Shown: in pieces, positions 42,758 through 50,445 of the stretch
Numbering within the stretch: the first letter of the stretch is position 1
Layout of the letters: the number at the start of each line of letters is the position of its first letter
From: CAVPTL01 sp963727235
Lineage (GTDB): Bacteria; Actinomycetota; Thermoleophilia; Gaiellales; JAICJC01
NCBI GenBank assembly: GCA_963727235.1
Contig: CAVSFZ010000022.1
Location: 119,390 to 183,389 of the forward strand
Length of the DNA: 64,000 nucleotides
Direction: 5' to 3'
The notes under the pieces: model-generated
Told to the model about the DNA's origin: nothing
Databases searched by the model: none
What the model saw: the letters and a program-made list of their open reading frames with translations, nothing else
Translations under genes and position numbers: made by a program

Positions 42758-42982
42758 GCTGGCCGTCCGTTTCGACACCTTCGAGTAGCCGTGTCGGAGC
42801 CCTGCGATGACAACCCAGTCTCGTGCTGTGATCGCAACTCCTGCGCACGACCGTGGGTCAGGGGTGCGGGTGGGGCCGCGTCAGGCGCATCTGAGTTCGG
42901 GTGTGCATCCACAGGGGATACGCTAGGACAGCTCCAGAATGGGGAGATATCTGGTTCCGCAACTACCCGCGGCGATTCGGAC

Positions 42983-44375
42983 TTATTTTCCGAACAACCG
43001 ACACGACTTGCAATCTCGTCCGTGAGTTGTCAGCGCGGCACGTCCAAGCGATTTCACGCGCTCATCTGCCCACTTGCGGTATTTGCCAAGCGACTCGGCC
43101 GCGGCGGTGAGAGTCTGATTGCCTGCGAGCGCGAGCACCAAAGCCGCGTAGTCCGCAAGGGAATCGTCGGTCACGCGCCTCCCATCTCCTTGGAGCCGTG
43201 ATCGACGCCGGTCGAGCACCGCTCGCCTGCGCATCTCACAGAGCCCCCTGGCGCGTTCCTCCCATGTTCCGCGGTCGAACTCGTCGGTGGCGTGCCTCCA
43301 TCTGTCACGAGCGACCGTCATCGCGAGCTTCGTCAGAACGAAAGCCGACACGCGGAAGTGATGCCCTGGCCGAAACGGCCACCACTGCCACGCAAGCAGG
43401 CCACACCCGCATTCACAAGACGGCCGCGTCGCCGCCAGATGCTCTACCTCGATGGCTGAAAAGAGGGGGAACCTCCGCGTGCCTGACTGCCGGTATCCCT
43501 GAATGTTCAGGTGCCCGCTCGGCACCGCCGCGCCTCGCAATCTGTCTCCATACGTTTCCAGGCGTGCAGCTGCCGCGGTCTGCGTCAACCACCCGCTCTT
43601 CTCGAGATGCACAACACCGGAAGGCTTGGTCGGTACACGATGATTCAGGTAGTAGTCGAGGGATCGCTCGTCGATGACCTTCGGCCGACGCGTCGGGTGG
43701 GACTCAAGGAGCCCAAGTCGCACGGCCTCTCTCATCCACTTGACCGTCGTCCCGGTTGCGGCCGCCGCGGTTTCGAGGGTCACGTAGCCGGGAGGCGGTG
43801 TGAGGTCATACATGCTTGCGACCGCTGGCGCAGCGGCTTCCAGATCCTCCCGCCACCATTGTCGATAGTGCGTGTCACCGTGACGGCCGGGAAGCTTCGT
43901 CGACGGCAGCACGTCTGTCGGAACGCGACCGAGAGTGTTGTCCGGGAGACGAAGCCCCGTCAGACTCCTTAGCAGATTCGTCGCGTCGGTACGAGTGAGC
44001 AGACCGAGATCCCGGTTGCGCGCGACATGCCCGAGCATTCCCGGGAGTAACGCGACCTCGACTGGAGATGGCGGCGTTCCCTCGGCTCGCGCAGCGCGCT
44101 CGGTGGCTACGGCTTGCCACCGGACGGTGAGAGACCGCGGTGACTGGTGCGTATCCCGGAGACGATCGCGGAGAGCAAGGGCGTCCGAATCGGGAATACC
44201 ACGTCTCCGGCCTGCCTCCATGCGCCGACCGAACCCTTACGGCTCTGATGTCACCGGCCTTTCGGTACTTGTGGACAGTGTCCCTCGTCGTCGCACCCAA
44301 CGAGCGTGCGGCACGTTGCCACGAGACGAATCCCAGAGCCTCAGCGTCACTTCTATCGAGTACGACATCAACCAC
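42983..44375 (-). CDS. element-encoded HTH protein of unknown role, frameshifted
   Basis: The N-terminal part (EALGFVSWQRAARSLGATTRDTVHKYRKAGDIRAVRV...GGRPETWY) is a helix-turn-helix with a MerR-like wing. At a CCC run (44192-44194) the frame changes, and about 400 further residues read DSDALALRDRLRDTHQSP... to CKSCRLFGK at 42983. They include a second HTH-like region (VTLETAAAATGTTVKWMREAVRLGLL) and a CECGCGLLAWQWW segment. Read without the shift, the downstream part would begin at ATG 44221. No family is recognised. A role in element regulation or replication with the helicase is positional inference. Confidence 0.6.
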
Positions 44376-44493
44376 ACACCTGAGTCTAAACCGGCGACCG
44401 GACATGGATTGCATTCACCCTTCCCGGGCCGAAACGGGCCGCTCGACGCCGCCAAGGAGAGACTGTCCGCACCAGCCAATTGCAACAACCGAC

Positions 44494-44922
44494 CTACGCG
44501 GCGTTGGCCGCCTTCGCGCGATTCCGAACGAAGTCGTCCCACGACTCGATCTCCTCCGGCTTCGCGTTACGACCCTCGCGCCGTCCCCACTTCTCCGGCG
44601 CACGACGTTCGAGGTACGTCATCGCCGCAACCCATCTCACCGACTTGCCCTCGCGGACATCGGCGACAGCGTCCATCTCGGCCTGCGCGGTTGCCTGTGA
44701 TACGCGATCGTAGAAGTCAGCGAACGCCTCGTCGTCAGTGCTGACGCCCTCCCCCTTCGCCCTGGCGTCTGACGCGATCTCTCCGCGCTTCATCCACGAG
44801 TAATAGGTGGCGCGGTGGATCCCCGCGGCGGCGCTCGCCGTAGACACGTAGTTTCCGGCTCGGACTGCGTCGACGACCTGGTCGACGACTTCGACGCTGA
44901 ATTTGACTTGTGACTTGACCAT
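44494..44922 (-). CDS. terminase-small-subunit-like HTH protein
   Basis: A 142-residue protein. The N-terminal helix-turn-helix (VDQVVDAVRAGNYVSTASAAAGIHRATYYSWMKRGE) is followed by an acidic helical part and RWVAAMTYLERRAPEKWGRRE, a pattern seen in small terminase subunits of actinobacteriophages and in their satellites. No large terminase is present in the element. If the assignment is right, it could redirect helper-phage packaging. A transposase-type or regulatory HTH is the alternative. ATG 44922 was chosen on homology grounds. Confidence 0.55.
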   Translation of the reverse strand: MVKSQVKFSVEVVDQVVDAVRAGNYVSTASAAAGIHRATYYSWMKRGEIASDARAKGEGVSTDDEAFADFYDRVSQATAQAEMDAVADVREGKSVRWVAAMTYLERRAPEKWGRREGRNAKPEEIESWDDFVRNRAKAANAA

Positions 44923-45001
44923 ATGCAGGGGGATTTTACCTGCCGTGGGTGACAGTCGCCGAGGGGTCGAGCCAGGCGACAATCGGGTTCGTGATGAGTG
45001 A

Positions 45002-45007
45002 TACAAT
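45002..45007 (+). promoter_or_regulatory. -10-like element
   Basis: TACAAT lies just before a structured non-coding stretch on the plus strand. The -35 is weak. Confidence 0.35.
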
Positions 45008-45008
45008 G

Positions 45009-45157
45009 GCCGTAGCGAGGAAGTCGCCCCCGACGGGGCCGGTGATAGGTGTCAGTCCCGCCTGCTACGGCTTTTGAGAAAGCCCTGACCGGAGCGCAAC
45101 ACGTCCGTCACACGGCTTTGGAGGAACCCTCAACGCGGACTTCCGTTGAGGGTTTCT
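45009..45157 (+). ncRNA. candidate structured RNA of the element
   Basis: There is no gene between 44923 and 45179. GCCGTAGC (45009-45016) pairs with GCTACGGC (45064-45071) and encloses a smaller GC hairpin. The stretch ends in a strong terminator-like hairpin at 45125-45154. It is preceded by a -10-like TACAAT. I recognise no family; it could be a regulatory RNA or a packaging/replication signal. Confidence 0.4.
45125..45154. terminator. perfect 11-bp hairpin, probably bidirectional terminator
   Basis: AACCCTCAACG (45125-45135) and CGTTGAGGGTT (45144-45154) flank an 8-nt loop, followed on the plus strand by TCTCTC. It also lies just past the stop of the leftward gene at 45180. Confidence 0.6.
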
Positions 45158-45179
45158 CTCTGTACAGCCTCGCGTACCG

Positions 45180-45557
45180 TTACGGGTTTTCGGGTTCCGA
45201 CGGCGGTGGGAGGGCTACGGCGTCGCTGCCGAGTGGGCGCAGTGGTCGGCGCGGCACGATGCTCTCTTCCCCATCATCGTCGTCAAGGCCGCGAGGCCAG
45301 ACCAGCCGTGCGGGTGCGGTGGAGAGCTCGATGACGTGCCAAGTGTCACCGTGAAGATCTGAGACTGTGCGATCCACGGCCTCGTTGATCGCCGGGGAGA
45401 GTCGGATGAAATGTGGGCTGCGCCTAAGCGCCGCCTCGGCGGCCTCGTCTCGGTCGACGATGATCCCCGCCCCTTCGAGGCGGTAGGGCAGCGCCGAGCT
45501 GACGACCAGGTAGCTGCGCCCGGCGAGTGCGTTTCGGGCCGCTTCGAGCACGAACAC
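45180..45557 (-). CDS. small hypothetical protein of the element
   Basis: A 125-residue protein with a plausible folded N-terminal region (FVLEAARNALAGRSYLVVSS, DTWHVIELSTAPARLVW) and an acidic/Pro-rich tail. It starts at GTG 45557, 3 bp after a GATACGCT -10-like element, so it may be leaderless. No family is recognised. Confidence 0.45.
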   Translation of the reverse strand: MFVLEAARNALAGRSYLVVSSALPYRLEGAGIIVDRDEAAEAALRRSPHFIRLSPAINEAVDRTVSDLHGDTWHVIELSTAPARLVWPRGLDDDDGEESIVPRRPLRPLGSDAVALPPPSEPENP

Positions 45558-45678
45558 AGCGTATCGGGTTCGGGTAGGTCACCCCATCCGGCGGTTACGA
45601 CCCCGCCCGAACCTGCCCATGCAGATCCTCTCGGCGCGGCGGATCACGCCGTCGAGTAGCCTCGCCCAAGAGACGACG

Positions 45679-45819
45679 ATGGTCAGATTCCGGCGAGTCC
45701 TGATCTTGGCAGGCCTCGGCATAGGCGTGGCCATCGCGGCCGTGGTCACGCTGGACAAGTTCGTGCTCCTCATCGGCGTCTGTGTGCTGCTGTTTGCCTG
45801 GTACCAGTACGACCGCTAA
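45679..45819 (+). CDS. small membrane protein
   Basis: 46 residues with a basic N-terminus (MVRFRRV) and two closely spaced hydrophobic stretches (ILAGLGIGVAIAAVV and FVLLIGVCVLLFAWY). It is a possible holin-like or accessory membrane peptide. ATG 45679 was chosen because an AAGAG ribosome-binding site lies upstream. It overlaps the convergent gene end by 4 bp. Confidence 0.45.
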   Translation: MVRFRRVLILAGLGIGVAIAAVVTLDKFVLLIGVCVLLFAWYQYDR

Positions 45820-46031
45820 CTCGGAGCGTCGTCTGGTAGGCCGCCGACCGGCCCGTTGTAGAGCGGGTTGCCGACGCCCGTCCCGGAGGTCTGCGTGATC
45901 TTGTACACAGTACATTCATCGTCCGGGTCGAGGCGTTCAGCAGCGGCGATGCGGAGCGCAGCCCACGAGTCGTACCCCTGCATGCCTGACTCTGACAGGC
46001 CCCTGGCTGCAAGTGAGTACTCGAACACCAC
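45816..46031 (-). CDS. small hypothetical protein with strong ribosome-binding site
   Basis: 71 residues, soluble (SESGMQGYDSWAALRIAAAE). The GTG start at 46031 is preceded by AAGGAGG at 6 nt, a near-perfect Shine-Dalgarno sequence, which argues that this is a real gene. No family is recognised. Confidence 0.55.
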   Translation of the reverse strand: MVFEYSLAARGLSESGMQGYDSWAALRIAAAERLDPDDECTVYKITQTSGTGVGNPLYNGPVGGLPDDAPS

Positions 46032-46317
46032 GCTTCGCCTCCTTACCTAGTGGACAACACGAACCCTGCTGCTGTAGTCCTACCACCTTGGTCCGCCTTG
46101 ATCGATTGGGGAGAGCAACGGCTATCGTCGGGAGGGGGCCGGGTGGCCACGGATGAGTTGCCACCCGACCCTCCCGTGGGCTATGACGGGGGCTACTGGT
46201 GCGATTTCTCGGGGGGTAGCAGCCACCCGCTTCACGACTGTCTCACACCGGCTCTGCAAAAATCGTGAGAGCGCAGGTTGCGGGTGCTTCGCCCTCGGAC
46301 TCAAGTAACTCTGCTGG

Positions 46318-46376
46318 CCAATATCTGCCTGCAAAAATACATATTACATACGTGAGGGTATTGTGAGAAAACCTCG
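46318..46376. other. AT-rich patch in a 395-bp gene-poor gap
   Basis: The gap 46032-46426 holds no convincing gene. Inside it, around CAAAAATACATATTACATAC, base composition drops well below the surroundings. It may be a promoter region for the RHH-like gene or a replication or unwinding element. Confidence 0.3.
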
Positions 46377-46426
46377 CGGGATGTAGCTAAAGGAACTGGT
46401 CGAGCAGCGTCGTAGGCGGTCATACG

Positions 46427-46609
46427 ATGGGAACGATCCTCCTCCAAGCCGTGCCTGACGAGACCGTCGCAGCCATCAAGACTTATGCGGCTGAAACTGG
46501 CGTAAGCCCCGGTGAGATCGTCGCTCGGCTCGTCGACTTCTACGCCAAGCTCAGAGTAAGCGACGAATCCCCTGTGGTGGAAGCGCGCAAGGCCGCGCGG
46601 CTGCCGTGA
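46427..46609 (+). CDS. small RHH-like protein
   Basis: 60 residues with a strand-helix-helix pattern (TILLQAVPDETVAAIKTYAAETGVSPGEIVARLVDFY) similar to ribbon-helix-helix DNA-binding proteins. ATG 46427 is preceded by a GGCGG-type site. It is a likely repressor or antitoxin-like regulator of the element, but this is a fold-pattern guess. Confidence 0.5.
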   Translation: MGTILLQAVPDETVAAIKTYAAETGVSPGEIVARLVDFYAKLRVSDESPVVEARKAARLP

Positions 46610-46634
46610 CGCCTAGGCGCATGGGTGGCCTTGG

Positions 46635-46723
46635 GTGCGCCCCGGCTGGCTCCACCCCGGCAACTGTCGCCCGCCATAGACCGGTCAGAGAGCCACCCTA
46701 AGAGCCCGAGAACCGGGGCGCAC
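46635..46723. repeat. 11-bp perfect inverted repeat with 67-bp loop
   Basis: GTGCGCCCCGG (46635-46645) and CCGGGGCGCAC (46713-46723) lie in the gap after the RHH-like gene, with a nested GGTGGC/GCCACC pair. It could be an operator, origin or packaging-type signal. Confidence 0.4.
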
Positions 46724-46817
46724 TTCGGACGCCATCGACAGCTTACTTTGACCGCCCGCTGCGGTGGTTATCAGCAAGGTTGATTCGGTCGATGAACATG
46801 GTGTGGAACCACGCGCG

Positions 46818-47039
46818 ATGAAGGTCTCACTCGCGGTCGTGACAGTCACCTGCCTAGCGGTGATGAGCGCAGCGGTCTTCTACCCCGCCGTGCAAACGTG
46901 GGCCGGAAACCTCGTTCACCGATGGACGAGGGGAGATAGCCACGAGGTCGCCCGCAACACCCACATGGTGACAATCGCAATCTTTGGGCTGGTGTGGCTC
47001 TGGTTCATGGCACTCATCGCGGTCATGCTAGAACGGTGA
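46818..47039 (+). CDS. small two-helix membrane protein
   Basis: About 73 residues from ATG 46818 (a GTG at 46764 would add 18 residues). There are two hydrophobic helices (VSLAVVTVTCLAVMSAAVFY and MVTIAIFGLVWLWFMALIAVML) around a charged loop. No family is recognised. Confidence 0.45.
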   Translation: MKVSLAVVTVTCLAVMSAAVFYPAVQTWAGNLVHRWTRGDSHEVARNTHMVTIAIFGLVWLWFMALIAVMLER

Positions 47040-47526
47040 AGCCATGAAGCAGCGGTTGTGACTGCTCAGTCGGCTCGGCGTGGGATCGTCGGCTACTCTG
47101 CATCCCCGCGACGGTCGGCCGTTGCGCAGTTCGCGAAAAGACACGTAGGCTTGGGTTGCTGGCCGTTTCGTGGTGAAGGCTTCCGACGTTCTCCAACCGC
47201 GTTGGAGTCCCCGGTGCAACCACGGCGGCCAGCCATTGAGGTGGAGGGCGGTAGACTGGGCTGGCTGGCTGTCGCGGCGCTCGCCCAGACCGCATGCGCA
47301 CCGCCGCGACGGCCAGACGAGCTAGTGCGTCGGCTGCTACGAAGCAGTGCCGGCCGCCGCGAGTGGGATCCAGAAACCGCTGGGGTCCTGGGGAGGACTC
47401 ACAACGACCGGCGCAACGAGTTTCCCACAACCACAGTGGTGCCGAGAGGCCAGTTTTCTATGCCGGCCGGTGTTCCGCACGCTACCTGGTGGTACCCTCA
47501 CGGCCACGCGAAGGGAGTCGTTTTGA

Positions 47527-47749
47527 GTCGCGATGCCGGATCGGGACGTCGGAGCGCTACCGCCAGGTCAAGCACCAGTTCGCGTTGGCCGGCTTCACTG
47601 TCGAGCATTCTGGGCCCAACGACCATGGCACCATCTCGTATCCACCCGCAAGCCGGGCAGCGTCGGCCCAACTGGAGTGGGTTAACCCCGAACTTGCGAT
47701 CAGCCACGCATGGATCCGATACGACAACAACCGACGCGCCTACGACTAG
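47527..47749 (+). pseudogene. possible small gene, frameshifted
   Basis: The reading TSERYRQVKHQFALAGFTVEHSGPNDHG... ending in NNRRAYD at 47749 looks protein-like but has no start in its own frame. A TTG at about 47524, behind GGGAG, begins MSRDAGSG in another frame and would join it if one G were added at the GGG run 47543-47545. Apart from this I see no convincing gene between 47040 and 47820. Confidence 0.3.
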
Positions 47750-47820
47750 TAATCGCGTGACCGGCCGCGATGTCGTGGCGCTTTGGCGGTGGTGGATGGT
47801 TGACTCGCCAGCGGTAGGCT

Positions 47821-48102
47821 ATGAGGGTGGCGTGGAGGATCGTCAAGGGGCCTGAGGATGTCACCTACCCGCCGTCAAAGCCGGGTGTGAGTTGGCGCTA
47901 CACGCTCCAAAGTGGGGATCGCCGAGAGATGACGGTGACGTTTGACTTCGCAGAGATCAGCCCCGATCCTGCCGAGCAGCCCGAGTTGAGCGAGGCCGTG
48001 GAATCGTCTGGGTTGAGCGTGCTTGTCCAGTATCTGCAGCGCGAAGGCCGACCGCCGTCGCGGTTTCTCGTAAACAGCCTTGGCATCCACCCCAGCGCAT
48101 AG
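47821..48102 (+). CDS. small hypothetical protein
   Basis: 93 residues, soluble, beta-then-helix pattern (VSWRYTLQSGDRREMTVTFDFAEIS, LSVLVQYLQREGRPPSRFLVNSLGI). The start is ATG 47821 with a weak TAGG site. No family is recognised. Confidence 0.45.
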   Translation: MRVAWRIVKGPEDVTYPPSKPGVSWRYTLQSGDRREMTVTFDFAEISPDPAEQPELSEAVESSGLSVLVQYLQREGRPPSRFLVNSLGIHPSA

Positions 48103-48113
48103 CCGCGAGGGCT

Positions 48114-48256
48114 AGAGGGCTCGGGCGATCACTCGGAACGGGTACGCGACCGACCCGAGCCCCTGCCCATCGTGGTCGCCTCGTCGCCGGCTCATCCCTG
48201 TGCGAGCGCGAGGTGAACTAAACAGATTACGCCTCCAGATCGGGCGGTGCAACCGG
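48114..48256. repeat. intergenic repeat, copy A (~143 bp)
   Basis: It begins AGAGGGCTCGGGCG and ends GGTGCAACCGGC, and it aligns through most of its length with copy B (49731-49877). It contains a hairpin formed by GGGCTCGGGCG and a partly complementary CGACCCGAGCCCC. It lies downstream of a 52-residue leftward gene. Confidence 0.6.
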
Positions 48257-48385
48257 CGATTCACGGGGCAGTATCGCCAGAAACTGCTCTGCGATCACCC
48301 GCAACCGCTCCATGAACAGATCGCCGTCTTTGTCGACCGCGAGGTCGCTCGGCGGCGGGTCCGACGGCTTTGAGGGGTAGGCCAT
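48227..48385 (-). CDS. 52-residue micro-protein
   Basis: It is below usual gene-calling length. The start is MAYPSKPSDPPPSDLAVDKD, followed by a helix LFMERLRVIAEQFLAILPRE and the tail PVAPPDLEA. The amphipathic helix and absence of rare-frame composition suggest a real gene. Its 3' end lies inside repeat copy A, and the same PVAP-D-E tail can be read at the end of copy B in another frame. Confidence 0.4.
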   Translation of the reverse strand: MAYPSKPSDPPPSDLAVDKDGDLFMERLRVIAEQFLAILPRESPVAPPDLEA

Positions 48386-48422
48386 CTCGCACACTCACAA
48401 GAAAGGGGGTTGCAGTCTCAGC

Positions 48423-48767
48423 ATGTGCCTGGAGATGGGCTCTCGTCAAGACCCTCCCGCAGAGCTCCCACGCCGGTTCATGGGATCAGTGGTGACTACG
48501 GATGCGGCGTGGATCTCCCACCCATTTGATGTGGCGGTGCTGTGGAAGCTCTCACGACACCACTCGGTCGAAGGTCGAGACAGTTGGATGTACGCGCTCC
48601 CCGCCGAAGCTTGGGACGCCTACGAAGCACTGATCGTCGCACTCGAAAACGACGGCTACATCCGCCATGGCGAAGAGGCCGTCGAATACGGCAAAAGCGC
48701 GACGCAGAAACTCGTCCGCGACGACGTCACCGTCACCGTCCACCTCACGCGGACAGATGTCGCGTGA
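48423..48767 (+). CDS. small hypothetical protein
   Basis: 114 residues with a winged-helix-like pattern (HPFDVAVLWKLSRHHSVEGRDSWMYALPAEAWDAYEALIVALENDGYI). It could be a small DNA- or protein-binding factor. The start is uncertain (ATG 48423, 48435 or 48480). Its TGA overlaps the GTG of a 25-codon membrane peptide. Confidence 0.45.
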   Translation: MCLEMGSRQDPPAELPRRFMGSVVTTDAAWISHPFDVAVLWKLSRHHSVEGRDSWMYALPAEAWDAYEALIVALENDGYIRHGEEAVEYGKSATQKLVRDDVTVTVHLTRTDVA

Positions 48768-48841
48768 TCGTTGCCGGCATCGCCGTTATCGCCGTCTTGA
48801 TCATCGTGATGCTCATCGTCGCGGCTGGCGGCAAACGCTGA
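48764..48841 (+). CDS. 25-residue membrane peptide, translationally coupled
   Basis: The GTG at 48764 overlaps the preceding stop (GTGA). The product is almost one hydrophobic helix (IVAGIAVIAVLIIVMLIVAA) with a Gly-Gly-Lys-Arg end. It is similar in form to small membrane toxins or holin-like peptides. It is too short for standard gene callers. Confidence 0.4.
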   Translation: MIVAGIAVIAVLIIVMLIVAAGGKR

Positions 48842-48913
48842 CCTGAGGTGTGTCGGGCGGTCGCTTGTCCCCGATAGGCTTTGCGACCGCCCGAACTGGA
48901 GATCATCTCACGG

Positions 48914-49105
48914 TCATGACGGTGGGTCGGTTGCCCGGTGCGCTGGCTCGACGCGAAGACACTCCTTGACCTCATCCCAATCAAACAAGATCCGAGGCCC
49001 AAACCGGTAGTGAGGAAGCTCGTCCCGACGCCTGTAGATCGTATCGACGTCCGCCTGGAGCTTCTCAGCGAGTTGCTCGACCGTGATGAGCTGATCGGTC
49101 ACCAT
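48914..49105 (-). CDS. excisionase-type HTH protein
   Basis: About 63 residues with a MerR/excisionase-like helix-turn-helix (LITVEQLAEKLQADVDTIYRRRDELPHYRFGPRILFDWDEVKECL), the standard form of small Xis or AlpA-type proteins that pair with tyrosine integrases. The start is ATG 49105 (GTG 49111 possible). It is far from the integrase but inside the element. Confidence 0.65.
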   Translation of the reverse strand: MVTDQLITVEQLAEKLQADVDTIYRRRDELPHYRFGPRILFDWDEVKECLRVEPAHRATDPPS

Positions 49106-49157
49106 GATCACGCTATCCCATCACCCGCTTCCACGCCCTACCCCTAACCGATGAGAG

Positions 49158-49322
49158 TCAGTTCCGCTCGGTGTGGGCCTCGGGATTCTGCGAATCCTTG
49201 GGAGGCATCGTCAAATCCGGCGTCTTCCGAGTGACAATGGTCAGCATTGGTCGGCGCACGGACGCCCCGGAGGGCACGGTTGGAGGTGTGGGCTCGGGAT
49301 CAGAGACCAAGACGGTGGGCAT
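49158..49322 (-). CDS. 54-residue micro-protein with perfect ribosome-binding site
   Basis: AAGGAGG lies 6 nt before the ATG at 49322, one of the best Shine-Dalgarno sequences in the window. The product begins MPTVLVSDPEPTPPTVPSG, then has RRPMLTIVTRKTPDL and a hydrophilic tail. It is Pro/Thr-rich, with no family. The 49323-49552 stretch upstream holds no other convincing gene. Confidence 0.5.
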   Translation of the reverse strand: MPTVLVSDPEPTPPTVPSGASVRRPMLTIVTRKTPDLTMPPKDSQNPEAHTERN

Positions 49323-49552
49323 GGGCGACCTCCTTATGATGACGATCGGTGTGATCGTCGGTGGAGAGTCAGCGGGCCAGCTTGGGAGTCCTCACTACCA
49401 CGCGGCGAGCGTTCCCTTCGTCGACGGTAGCACGGGCCACTTCGAACCGACAGCCAGAAAGTCGCAGTTTGCGGGCTCCGCGCACGCAAGATCAACCGAT
49501 TCGCGCAGCGAACACGACCGAAACGTTTGCATCGAGCCCCCGCTGGGCAGTC

Positions 49553-49645
49553 CTACTTGCCGCGCCTGAAGCGCCACAACATGAACACAACGATGACGAT
49601 GATGAACAGGATGACGATCGTGGTGCTGCCGGCGAGAATGATCAC
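49553..49645 (-). CDS. 30-residue membrane peptide
   Basis: From GTG 49645 the product is a single hydrophobic helix (IVILFIIVIVVFMLW) capped by RFRRGK. An upstream extension in frame lacks a clear start. It lies just downstream of repeat copy B. It is like the 25-residue peptide at 48764 in form, not in sequence. Confidence 0.3.
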   Translation of the reverse strand: MIILAGSTTIVILFIIVIVVFMLWRFRRGK

Positions 49646-49730
49646 CGGTGCGGCCTCCCAGCGCGGCTTGGTTTTCGTAGCGGTCGGTGGTTCGCGGTCA
49701 CCGCGTAGCCGCGACGCAGCCTCGACGTTT

Positions 49731-49877
49731 AGAGGGCTCGGGCGGTGGTTTTCGCACGGGTACGCGATCCGCCCGAGTCCCCTGCCTATCAGCCTCCGCC
49801 TCGCTCGCTGCGCCTGATTCTCGCCGTGCGAGACGGACTAATCAGCTTACACCTCTGGGTCGAACGGTGCAACCGGC
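49731..49877. repeat. intergenic repeat, copy B (~147 bp)
   Basis: It aligns with copy A (48114-48256): the same AGAGGGCTCGGGCG start, CGGGTACGCGA core and GGTGCAACCGGC end. Here GGGCTCGGGCG pairs with CGCCCGAGTCCC. It lies immediately downstream of the leftward zinc-ribbon gene. Confidence 0.6.
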
Positions 49878-49883
49878 CTGCGG

Positions 49884-50108
49884 CTACTCAACGTCCTCGT
49901 CGCGTTTCCTACGTTCTTGCTCGGCTTCGCCGGCGATATCTCTGATCGTCGGCCCTCGCCGGCCGCACTGGGGACAACGGTTGCCGTAGTCGACCCATGG
50001 ATTCCACTGGCGGCGGGTCTCCGGGTCAAGGCTCGTGATCTGGGCGAACTGCTGGGGGAGCTTGGGCCAGTGTTCGCAAACTTCACAAGCTTCGGGGTTC
50101 GCTTCCAT
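49884..50108 (-). CDS. small zinc-ribbon protein
   Basis: 74 residues with two Cys pairs, ACEVCEHW (near residue 8) and RCPQCGRRG (near 44), and a charged C-terminal helix (EAEQERRKRDEDVE). It starts 10 bp after the stop of the upstream gene, so the two form an operon. It is probably a metal-binding, nucleic-acid-associated protein. Confidence 0.55.
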   Translation of the reverse strand: MEANPEACEVCEHWPKLPQQFAQITSLDPETRRQWNPWVDYGNRCPQCGRRGPTIRDIAGEAEQERRKRDEDVE

Positions 50109-50118
50109 CGTCGCTCAC

Positions 50119-50445
50119 TCAGCTTGTTTGTGGACGCCAGAGACGTTCCAAGAGGACCACGGCGAGCGCCTGGCTGACATCAACGGGATCGCCAGCGGAG
50201 CCATCGGGAACCGTCCACCGGTGCTCGCCGGTCGCGTGCCAACCAGCCTCGCGGAGAAGGTCAGCCGCGCGATGGTCTGCCCTCGCTAACAACTGCGCCG
50301 CGTCGCTTTCGGCGAGTGCGAACATCTCATCACCGCAGCGAACGCAATCCTGGCAGCGAATCGGCTGGCCAGTGGCCGCCTCCAAGCGAACCTCGTTCAT
50401 GTGCGGGCCACCCGGGTGTCCACAGTAAGGACAGTCTCCGTCCAC
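50119..50445 (-). CDS. zinc-ribbon hypothetical protein
   Basis: About 108 residues. A CPYCGHPGG knuckle near the N-terminus and CQDCVRCGDEM (around 40) form a likely zinc site. A helical C-terminus follows (LLREAGWHATGEHRW, VSQALAVVLLERLW). GTG 50445 is favoured because the zinc ribbon begins there and a TATACGCT -10-like motif lies just upstream; the frame extends to 50625 without protein-like character. Confidence 0.5.
   Translation of the reverse strand: MDGDCPYCGHPGGPHMNEVRLEAATGQPIRCQDCVRCGDEMFALAESDAAQLLARADHRAADLLREAGWHATGEHRWTVPDGSAGDPVDVSQALAVVLLERLWRPQTS

Noticed and set aside
38350..44200. Programmed +1 frameshifting at CCC-N sites in element genes (the element sits in tRNA-Pro(GGG), whose tRNA is prone to CCC slippage)
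   Set aside because: Only the integrase site has a Pro CCC-C context; the darT and HTH sites would need Ala or Ser tRNAs to slip with mismatches, and the helicase shift is in the other direction.
46050..46268. 72-codon GTG frame on the plus strand
   Set aside because: No ribosome-binding site, low-complexity composition, and it begins next to the good ribosome-binding site of an opposite-strand gene.
47058..47855. 265-codon plus-strand frame in the element
   Set aside because: Arg/Ser/Pro-rich, shadow-like composition; the protein-like part of this stretch is in another frame.
49171..49569. 132-codon plus-strand GTG frame
   Set aside because: It overlaps the opposite-strand 54-codon gene with perfect Shine-Dalgarno sequence and has no folded character.
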